Positions 51,033-56,449 of a stretch of 56,449 bases of DNA are shown one piece after another; positions within the stretch are counted from its first letter, which is position 1, and each line of letters opens with the position of its first letter. The DNA comes from an uncultured Eubacteriales bacterium (lineage in GTDB: Bacteria > Bacillota > Clostridia > Oscillospirales > Acutalibacteraceae). The position numbers and the translations under genes were made by a program. The notes under the pieces are model-generated. The model searched no databases, was not told the DNA's origin, and saw only the letters and a program-made list of their open reading frames with translations. The stretch spans positions 1 to 56,449 of the forward strand of contig CAKSFK010000013.1 of assembly GCA_934454655.1 (NCBI GenBank), read 5' to 3'.

Positions 51033-52469
51033 ATGCAATATCAGATGAATGAATTTTTATTTGCAATGATATTAACCGAGCTTGAGGACGCCGTAGGCAA
51101 GGAAAACTGCTCTACCCGCGCTATAGACAGGGTTACCCACAGTGTTGACTACTACTGGCTTTCCCGTATGTGGGCGGACCGCGGCTGCCGTATGCCGGAG
51201 GCGGACATAATCGTATGCCCCAAAGATGCAGAGGAGGTTTCAAAGGTAGTTAAAATTGCCAATTACTATAAGCTCCCCGTTACCACATGGGGCGCGGGCG
51301 GCGGCACGCAGGGCGGCGCCATACCGGTTTGCGGCGGAATACTGCTTGATACAAAGCGTATGAACAAAATTTATGAGGTAAACACCGAGGGTATGTATAT
51401 AGAGTGCGGCACGGGCGCTATATATAAGCATATCGAGTGGGCGGCAAACGAGGTAGGCAAGGCTACAATGCACTACCCCTCAAGCCTTACCTGCTCAACC
51501 GTCGGCGGCTTTTTGGCGCACCGCGGCATAGGCGTTTGCTCCACAAAATACGGCAAAATTGACGATATGGTGCTGCAAATGGAGGTTGTACTGCCCAACG
51601 GCGATATAATTCACACCTCTTCCGCTCCGAAACACGCCGCAGGACCCGATTTAAACCAGATATTCATAGGCTCTGAGGGTACGCTCGGTATTATAACAAA
51701 GGCTCAGATAAGAATTTTCGACCAGCCTGAGGAGCGCCGCTTCCGCGGATTCCTGTTCCAGGATATGACGGGCGCTTTCAAGGCGGCGCGCGAGCTGTTG
51801 CAGAAGTTCAAGCCCTCTGTTATGCGCCTTTACGACGAGGCGGAGACCGCTTCGCTTATAAAGAAGATAGTAGGCGTTGAGCGCAAGGGTGCGTTTATGA
51901 ACATCGCTTACGAGGGCGACCGCGAAATGGTAGAGGTTGAGGAGAAGATACTGCTTAAAACCTTTGCGAAATATGGCGCTGAGGATATGGGAAGCGACTA
52001 CGGCAAAAAGTGGTGGGACGAAAAGATTACATTCTTCTACCCCGGCTATATGATGGACATTCCGCAGATGTTCGGCACAATGGATACCATTGCTCCTTAC
52101 GGCAAGATTGAGGAGATTTACTGGGCAATGAAGGAAGCCATTGAAAAGAACTTCCCGCAGGCTAAGTTTATAGCCCACTTCTCGCACTGGTACGAGTGGG
52201 GCGCAATGGTTTATGACCGCTTTATTATCGACGGTAAGGACGTGCCGAAAGACCCTGTTGAGGCGCTCAGACTTCATCAGGCTGTCTGGACCTGCGGCGT
52301 TCGTACGGCATTGGCTCACGGCGGCGTTGTTAACGACCACCACGGCGTGGGCATTAAGCTCGGCAGACTTATGAAAGAGCAGTACGGCCCCGCAATGCAG
52401 GTGTTTGAGGGTCTTAAAAAATCGCTTGACCCGAACGGCATTATGAATCCGTTTAAGTTAGGTCTTTAA
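51033..52469 (+). CDS. FAD-linked oxidoreductase (GlcD/D-lactate dehydrogenase type)
   Basis: 478 aa. A FAD-binding PCMH domain (about 50-225; ADIIVCPKDAEEVSKVVKIA, WGAGGGTQGGAIPVCGGILL, GSEGTLGIITKAQIRIF) is followed by a FAD-oxidase C-terminal domain ending VVNDHHGVGIKLGRLMK..DPNGIMNPFKLGL. It oxidises 2-hydroxy acids or polyols in related proteins. ATG 51033 has AAGGAG 9 bases upstream; the open frame continues upstream into the preceding gene but is not used. The Fe-S protein 15 bases downstream is its probable electron partner. The substrate is unknown; the context suggests a sugar acid or cyclitol. Confidence 0.87.
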   Translation: MQYQMNEFLFAMILTELEDAVGKENCSTRAIDRVTHSVDYYWLSRMWADRGCRMPEADIIVCPKDAEEVSKVVKIANYYKLPVTTWGAGGGTQGGAIPVCGGILLDTKRMNKIYEVNTEGMYIECGTGAIYKHIEWAANEVGKATMHYPSSLTCSTVGGFLAHRGIGVCSTKYGKIDDMVLQMEVVLPNGDIIHTSSAPKHAAGPDLNQIFIGSEGTLGIITKAQIRIFDQPEERRFRGFLFQDMTGAFKAARELLQKFKPSVMRLYDEAETASLIKKIVGVERKGAFMNIAYEGDREMVEVEEKILLKTFAKYGAEDMGSDYGKKWWDEKITFFYPGYMMDIPQMFGTMDTIAPYGKIEEIYWAMKEAIEKNFPQAKFIAHFSHWYEWGAMVYDRFIIDGKDVPKDPVEALRLHQAVWTCGVRTALAHGGVVNDHHGVGIKLGRLMKEQYGPAMQVFEGLKKSLDPNGIMNPFKLGL

Positions 52470-52484
52470 TAGGGGGAAATGAAA

Positions 52485-53573
52485 ATGAATTTATCTGATA
52501 AAGCTAAACAGCATGTTGATTCCTGCCGCTTTTGCTGGATGTGCCACCATATCTGTCCGATAGGCAACGCAACGGGTCACGAAAGAAGCACCGCCCGCGC
52601 CCGCGCACTGGGTATTTCGCTTGTAAACCGTAACGCTATTGAACTTTCCGAAATAATGGATAATATTTACGAGTGCTGCACCTGCGGCGGCTGCGTAAAC
52701 GTTTGCGTTACGGGCTGGGACCCGGTTATGTTCACAAAGGAAACAAGGCTTAAGGCGGCGCTTGAGGGCGCACTGCCCGAGTACATAAACAAGCTTGTGG
52801 ATAACTGCCTTGAAACAGGCAACGCCTACGGCGAAACCGGAATTTCAGACGAGCTTAAAAAGGCAATAGCCGCTCACTCTGCCAAGACCGATACGCTCCT
52901 TTATCTTGGCGTGGACGCACGGTATAAAGTATCTTGTCAGGCAGTTAAGGCAATAAAGGTACTCGAAAAGGCGGGCGTGGAGTTTACCGTGCTTTGCGAC
53001 GAGCCTGCAAGCGGTTCACAGCTTGATTTCCTTATCAGCGCGGCAGACGAAACAAAGAAACAGATGGAAGCCGCGGCAAAGGTATTTGCCGATTATAAAA
53101 CGGTAGTGCTTTACGACCCGAACGACGCTAAGACAGTAAAACAGCTTTACAAGGAATACGGCATAGAGGTAAAGGCGGACGCCGTTACATATACCTCGTT
53201 TGTCGCCATGCTTTTGAAGGACGGCAAATTAAAGGCGCATAACACCGGCAAAACCGTTGTTTTCCAGGATCCGTATCAGTTGTCCCGCGACCTTGAGGAA
53301 ACCGAAGAGCCGCGCGAGATAATAAAGGCTTATGCCACGCTGCACGAAATGCTTTTGAACCGCCGCGAAACCGTTTGGGCGGGAAATATTTTAATGGCTG
53401 AGTATCTGCCCGAGGTTATAAAAGAGGTTGCCGCACGCAGACTTTACAATGTTGAAAGCATACACGAAAATACAGTTGTAACAGCCTGTGTTTCGGAATA
53501 TGCGGCGCTTAAATCCGTAGAGCAGGATAAAATAACCGTTCTTTCAATTGAAGATCTGATATTAGGAGAATAA
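52485..53573 (+). CDS. Fe-S protein, GlcF/GlpC-like with degenerate CCG domains
   Basis: 362-aa protein. Two 4Fe-4S motifs are clear: C14xxCxxCxxxCP (CRFCWMCHHICP) and C64xxCxxCxxxC (CCTCGGCVNVC). The rest has the length and layout of two CCG/heterodisulfide-reductase-like domains, but their cysteines appear lost: the first has EPASGS where EPCCGS is usual, and the second has DPYQLSRD for DPCxLxR. So it is likely an electron carrier without the cysteine-rich cluster. ATG 52485 is chosen, 8 bases from GGGGG; ATG 52479 is too close. It pairs with the upstream FAD protein and would pass electrons onward. Confidence 0.87.
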   Translation: MNLSDKAKQHVDSCRFCWMCHHICPIGNATGHERSTARARALGISLVNRNAIELSEIMDNIYECCTCGGCVNVCVTGWDPVMFTKETRLKAALEGALPEYINKLVDNCLETGNAYGETGISDELKKAIAAHSAKTDTLLYLGVDARYKVSCQAVKAIKVLEKAGVEFTVLCDEPASGSQLDFLISAADETKKQMEAAAKVFADYKTVVLYDPNDAKTVKQLYKEYGIEVKADAVTYTSFVAMLLKDGKLKAHNTGKTVVFQDPYQLSRDLEETEEPREIIKAYATLHEMLLNRRETVWAGNILMAEYLPEVIKEVAARRLYNVESIHENTVVTACVSEYAALKSVEQDKITVLSIEDLILGE

Positions 53574-53577
53574 TACA

Positions 53578-54420
53578 ATGTTAGTAACTTTACAGGAAAT
53601 AATAGGAATGGCGGAAAAAGGTAATTACTGTATACCGGCGTTTAACGTATACAATACCGAAACCGTTATGGGCGTGTTTGACGCGGCGGAAGAGGCAAAG
53701 GCTCCTGTTATAATGCAGGTTTATCCCCGCCTATTTAATGAGTATGTGGGCTATTATTTAGCCCCTGCAATTTTGGCAGCGGCTAAAAAGGCAACCGTGC
53801 CGGTTTGCTTCCACCTTGACCACGGACCGAGCGAGTCTGAGGTTATGAAGGCGTTAAGACTGGGCGCTACGGGCATTATGCTTGACGGTTCAACTCACCC
53901 GTTTGAAGAAAACGTTGCGCTTACAAAGCATATTGTTGAAAGCTGCAAGGCGATAGGCGTAGGCGTTGAGGGCGAACTCGGTCACATAGGCAGTGTTAAC
54001 GACGACGCTATGGACGAATTTACAAGCCCCGAAGAAGCGGCGGAATTTGTAAAACAGGTAGACGTTACCTGCCTTGCGGTGCTTGTGGGCAACGCGCACG
54101 GTCATTACAAAAAGCCCCCGAAGCTTGATATTGAAAGAATAGCGGCAATAAGAAAGGCAACGGGCGGTATTCCGCTTGTTCTGCACGGCGGCTCCGGCAT
54201 ACCGGACGACCAGGTTAAGGCGGCAATAAACGCGGGTATTCGCAAAATGAATATCGGCACGGACGTATGCTGTGCCTTTGCGGACGGCACGCTTGAAAGC
54301 CTTAACGACCCGAACAGAAGCCTTGCGGTTGATATGTTTATGAAAAAGCCGATTGAAAGCGTAAAGAAATTGGCACTTTCAAAGATAGCGCTTACGGGTG
54401 CGGACGGAAAGGCAAGATAA
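53578..54420 (+). CDS. Class II ketose-bisphosphate aldolase (IolJ/GatY/FbaA-like)
   Basis: 280-aa zinc-dependent aldolase. It has IPAFNVYNTETVMGVFDAAE, the CFHLDHGPS zinc-site His and Asp, GVEGELGHIGSV, VLVGNAHGHY and VLHGGSGIP, and NIGTDV for phosphate binding. It cleaves phosphorylated ketoses to DHAP plus an aldehyde. Its neighbours, a PfkB kinase and an IolB-like isomerase, make IolJ (6-phospho-5-dehydro-2-deoxygluconate aldolase) the best guess; fructose- or tagatose-bisphosphate aldolase is the alternative. It follows the Fe-S gene by 4 bases. Confidence 0.9.
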   Translation: MLVTLQEIIGMAEKGNYCIPAFNVYNTETVMGVFDAAEEAKAPVIMQVYPRLFNEYVGYYLAPAILAAAKKATVPVCFHLDHGPSESEVMKALRLGATGIMLDGSTHPFEENVALTKHIVESCKAIGVGVEGELGHIGSVNDDAMDEFTSPEEAAEFVKQVDVTCLAVLVGNAHGHYKKPPKLDIERIAAIRKATGGIPLVLHGGSGIPDDQVKAAINAGIRKMNIGTDVCCAFADGTLESLNDPNRSLAVDMFMKKPIESVKKLALSKIALTGADGKAR

Positions 54421-54421
54421 A

Positions 54422-55333
54422 ATGAACAAAGCAGTAGGTATCGGCGCGTGCGTTATGGATACGCTGATAAACGTGCCGAATTACCCCAAAGAGGATACAA
54501 AAATGCGCGCCGAGTCGTCAAAGCAGGCAGGCGGCGGTCCCGTTGCAACGGGACTTGTCGCCGCGGCAAAATTAGGCGCAGAAGCCGAATATATCGGCGT
54601 TTTGTCCGACGACGCGGGCGGCGGCTTTTTAATAAAGGATTTTAAGAAATACGGCGTTAAAACCGATAATATAGAAGTGCTTTCGGGCTATCGCTCCTTT
54701 ACCTCGGTTATATGGCTTTCGGCTAAGGCGTCAAGCCGCACCTGCGTGTTCGATAAGGGCAATCTGCCGCCGCTGAAGCTTAATGACGAGCAGAAAAAAG
54801 CAATAATTAACGCCGACCTGCTTATGATAGACGGCAACGAAATGTCGGGCGCGCTGGAGGCAGTAAAAATCGCGCGTGAAAACGGCACAAAGGTGCTTTA
54901 CGACGCGGGCGGGCTTTACGATAACGTGGAATGTCTGCTGCCGTATGCCGATATACTTATCCCGTCTGAGGAATTCGCTCTCGGTATTACGGGCGAAAAA
55001 AAGGCGGAGAACGCCGCTAAAAGGCTTTACGAAAAATATAACCCCGACGTTGTGGTTGTGACCGAGGGTAAACGCGGCGGCACGCTTTATGACGGAACAC
55101 GCCTTACCGCTTACCCGGCATTTTCCGTAAAGGCAGCAGACACAAACGGTGCGGGGGATGTTTTCCACGGCGCGTTTGCCGCGGGCTATTTAAAAGGCTA
55201 CGATTTTCTTAAATGCTGTTATTTTGCAAGCGGAGTATCCGCCGTTAAATGCACCGGCGTAGGGGCGAGAGAAAGCGTACCCGATTTTGAAACCGTAAAA
55301 AAATTTTTGGAGGAGAACGGCTATGAACTTTAA
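54422..55333 (+). CDS. PfkB-family sugar kinase (IolC-like candidate)
   Basis: 303-aa ribokinase-fold kinase. The N-terminal signature is GACVMDTLINVPNYP and SKQAGGGPVATGLVAAAKLG. The C-terminal PfkB motif is DTNGAGDVFHGAF, with Asp246 as predicted catalytic base. ATG 54422, with AAAGG 9 bases upstream, starts 2 bases after the aldolase stop; the in-frame ATG at 54398 overlaps it. In the context of IolB- and IolJ-like genes it may phosphorylate 5-dehydro-2-deoxygluconate, but other keto-sugars are possible. Confidence 0.9.
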   Translation: MNKAVGIGACVMDTLINVPNYPKEDTKMRAESSKQAGGGPVATGLVAAAKLGAEAEYIGVLSDDAGGGFLIKDFKKYGVKTDNIEVLSGYRSFTSVIWLSAKASSRTCVFDKGNLPPLKLNDEQKKAIINADLLMIDGNEMSGALEAVKIARENGTKVLYDAGGLYDNVECLLPYADILIPSEEFALGITGEKKAENAAKRLYEKYNPDVVVVTEGKRGGTLYDGTRLTAYPAFSVKAADTNGAGDVFHGAFAAGYLKGYDFLKCCYFASGVSAVKCTGVGARESVPDFETVKKFLEENGYEL

Positions 55334-56117
55334 AAAAACATATAAGCCGACAAAGGGCTATACGCCCATAAGCAAAATAGGCGAGTGTTCATTAAAAATG
55401 CTTGAATTCGGTATGATAGAGCTTGACGGCGGCGAAACACTCAGCTACAATACCGAGGACAAGGAAACCGCCTTTATAATGCTTGAGGGTCACTGCGATG
55501 TTGAAGCAAACGGCGAAAAGTGGGAAAACATCGGCAACCGCAATACTGTTTTTGAAAACAGAAAGGCCGAGAGCTTTTATATGCCGCGTGATCAAAAGCT
55601 TACAATTACTGCAAGGGATCACATTAAGATTGCGGTCTGCGCCTCTTTAATAGACGAAAAAACCGAGCCGCAGGTACTGCGCGAGGATCACGTTGTGTTA
55701 AAGCTGTTGGGGGAACAGCCTTATCAGCGCGAGACCAGCTTTATTATAGACCAGAACTCAAATGCCAAGCACTTAACCGTGGGCGAGGCTTATGTTACCG
55801 AGGGCAACTGGGCGGGTTTTCCGCCCCACAAGCACGACGTAGACGATATGCCGAGGGAGTGCATAGCCGAGGAAATTTATTACTTCCTGTTTGACCCCAA
55901 GCAGGGCTTTGCGGTGCAGTGCCTTTACACGGCGGACGGCAGTATAGACGAGGCTTACCGCGTTAAAAACGACGAATTGGTTGAGTTCCCCTACGGCTAC
56001 CATACCACCGTGGCAACGCCGGGGTATCAGACATATTTCCTGTGGCTTATGGCGGGCGATCATCAGGGCTTTAACAGAAGCTCGGACCCCGACCACGAGT
56101 GGATAGAAAAGAAATAA
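55323..56117 (+). CDS. 5-deoxy-glucuronate isomerase family protein (IolB-like)
   Basis: 264-aa bicupin of the KduI/IolB family. The metal-binding motif FPPHKHDVDD.PRECIAEEIYYF and the late FPYGYHTTVATPGYQTYFLW match IolB, which converts 5-deoxy-glucuronate to 5-dehydro-2-deoxygluconate in myo-inositol catabolism. Its ATG overlaps the end of the kinase gene by 11 bases, so it is translationally coupled. Length is normal (~260-270). It may act on 5-deoxy-glucuronate or on a related uronate made by the upstream enzymes. Confidence 0.9.
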   Translation: MNFKKTYKPTKGYTPISKIGECSLKMLEFGMIELDGGETLSYNTEDKETAFIMLEGHCDVEANGEKWENIGNRNTVFENRKAESFYMPRDQKLTITARDHIKIAVCASLIDEKTEPQVLREDHVVLKLLGEQPYQRETSFIIDQNSNAKHLTVGEAYVTEGNWAGFPPHKHDVDDMPRECIAEEIYYFLFDPKQGFAVQCLYTADGSIDEAYRVKNDELVEFPYGYHTTVATPGYQTYFLWLMAGDHQGFNRSSDPDHEWIEKK

Positions 56118-56123
56118 TACATA

Positions 56124-56143
56124 GGGGCTGTTATTGCAGCCCC
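56124..56143 (+). terminator. Small hairpin after the IolB-like gene
   Basis: GGGGCTG TTATTG CAGCCCC. The identical sequence occurs again at 56375-56394, where it is followed by TTTT. Its right arm overlaps the next, stronger hairpin. Confidence 0.6.
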
Positions 56144-56176
56144 AAGAGCGTGTCGAAAAATCGACACGCTCTTGGG
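56141..56176 (+). terminator. Strong hairpin after the IolB-like gene
   Basis: A perfect 16-bp stem (56141-56156 with 56161-56176) with an AAAA loop. The last arm is G-rich and no T run follows. It is mutually exclusive with the hairpin at 56124-56143 because they share the CCC. Confidence 0.75.
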
Positions 56177-56270
56177 CGGGAATGCCGTTCTCAAAAATCA
56201 GAGATTTTTGACTGCACTCTATCCCCGCCAATACCACCCCAGTGCCCTTGAAAAATAGCTTTTTAAGCTA
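56177..56270. other. Intergenic hairpins between the two repeat blocks
   Basis: Holds CAAAAATC/GATTTTTG with an AGA loop (near 56197-56215) and the start of a 12-bp hairpin GAAAAATAGCTT / AAGCTATTTTTC (56250-56276). No protein-coding signal is seen. Together with the next entries it fills the 306-base gap before the last gene. Confidence 0.5.
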
Positions 56271-56372
56271 TTTTTCGCTTACAAGGTGTTTTTCCGCCGC
56301 GCATGTCAGCGGAAAAACGGAGATGCGGCATGAACGCCGCAAAAATAGACTTTGGGGTTTATCGACAGACTG
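56271..56372 (+). repeat. Dispersed intergenic repeat, copy 2, with tail
   Basis: 56271-56327 matches 42325-42383, including the TTTTTCGCTTACAAGGTGTT opening. It contains GTTTTTCCGC / GCGGAAAAAC. The tail (56325-56372) resembles the minus strand of 44763-44810. Same position relative to a terminator arm as copy 1. Confidence 0.75.
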
Positions 56373-56374
56373 TA

Positions 56375-56398
56375 GGGGCTGTTATTGCAGCCCCTTTT
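56375..56398 (+). terminator. Repeated small terminator before the last gene
   Basis: GGGGCTG TTATTG CAGCCCC followed by TTTT. Identical in its 20 bases to 56124-56143. Confidence 0.7.
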
Positions 56399-56423
56399 GT
56401 GATAATATATAGGAGAGAAACTT

Positions 56424-56449
56424 ATGCTTGATACTCTTAAACTTAAAAA
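56424..56449 (+). CDS. Start of a truncated gene at the window edge
   Basis: AGGAGAG is followed after 6 bases by ATG and eight codons (MLDTLKLK), then the window ends. Too short to identify. Given the operon content, further inositol- or sugar-pathway genes could follow, but the hairpins before it suggest a separate transcription unit. Confidence 0.45.

Noticed and set aside
52485..56117. Sulfosugar (sulfoquinovose) pathway
   Set aside because: Aldolase plus kinase could suggest it, but the IolB-like bicupin and lack of a sulfosugar-specific transporter or isomerase favour an inositol-like reading; no positive evidence for sulfosugars was seen.

Overview
The window looks like chromosomal DNA of a spore-forming Bacillota of class Clostridia, most likely an anaerobic gut or rumen Oscillospirales-type bacterium. 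This is inferred from a CotF-like ferritin-fold coat protein, dockerin modules, lipoprotein sugar-binding proteins, an ECF thiamine transporter under a TPP riboswitch, perfect sigma-A promoters and frequent TTG starts. No rRNA, tRNA, CRISPR array, insertion sequence or prophage was seen.

Layout. (1) 1-4712: nitrogen block with an ammonium transporter fused to a P-II domain, an asparagine synthetase and a DapL-like aminotransferase. (2) 4711-37848: a ~33 kb polysaccharide-utilisation locus on the plus strand, with a divergent AraC regulator at its left end. It holds a lipoprotein sugar-binding protein, three very large secreted modular proteins, two GH16 beta-glucanase-type enzymes (one lipoprotein, one with a dockerin), an intracellular-looking GH30 and GH2, a 948-aa sugar-binding protein with carbohydrate-binding-like modules, two pairs of ABC permeases, an NHL/TPR/Yip1 membrane protein, a DUF5696-like lipoprotein and a small lipoprotein. 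No transporter ATPase is present. (3) 37887-40857: rpmH-rnpA-yidD-yidC-jag, without dnaA or mnmE/mnmG. (4) 40988-48466: housekeeping genes (murA, a walJ/yycJ-type hydrolase, rlmH, a bile-salt-hydrolase-family enzyme, thiT, ACT protein plus DUF711 pair, shikimate kinase, CotF-like protein). (5) 48624-56449: a divergent RpiR regulator and an operon of L-fucose-isomerase-fold protein, FAD dehydrogenase, Fe-S protein, class II aldolase, PfkB kinase and IolB-like isomerase. The last three match the lower myo-inositol pathway.

How it works together (inference): GH16 plus GH30 chemistry suggests a beta-1,3/1,6-glucan such as laminarin or fungal glucan. Surface or dockerin-bound GH16 enzymes and the module arrays would capture and cut the polymer. 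Two sugar-binding proteins and two permease pairs would import oligosaccharides, powered by an ATPase encoded elsewhere, and GH30 and GH2 would finish degradation inside. Both binding-protein genes carry a matching ~58-bp upstream/promoter block, which suggests one regulon, plausibly under the adjacent AraC protein.

Most interesting points: a module vocabulary shared in fixed order among three giant proteins; the matching promoter block; the DUF5696/NHL-Yip1 accessory pair lodged between two permease pairs; an inositol-like lower pathway joined to a flavin dehydrogenase whose Fe-S partner has lost its CCG cysteines; and an intergenic hairpin-repeat family.
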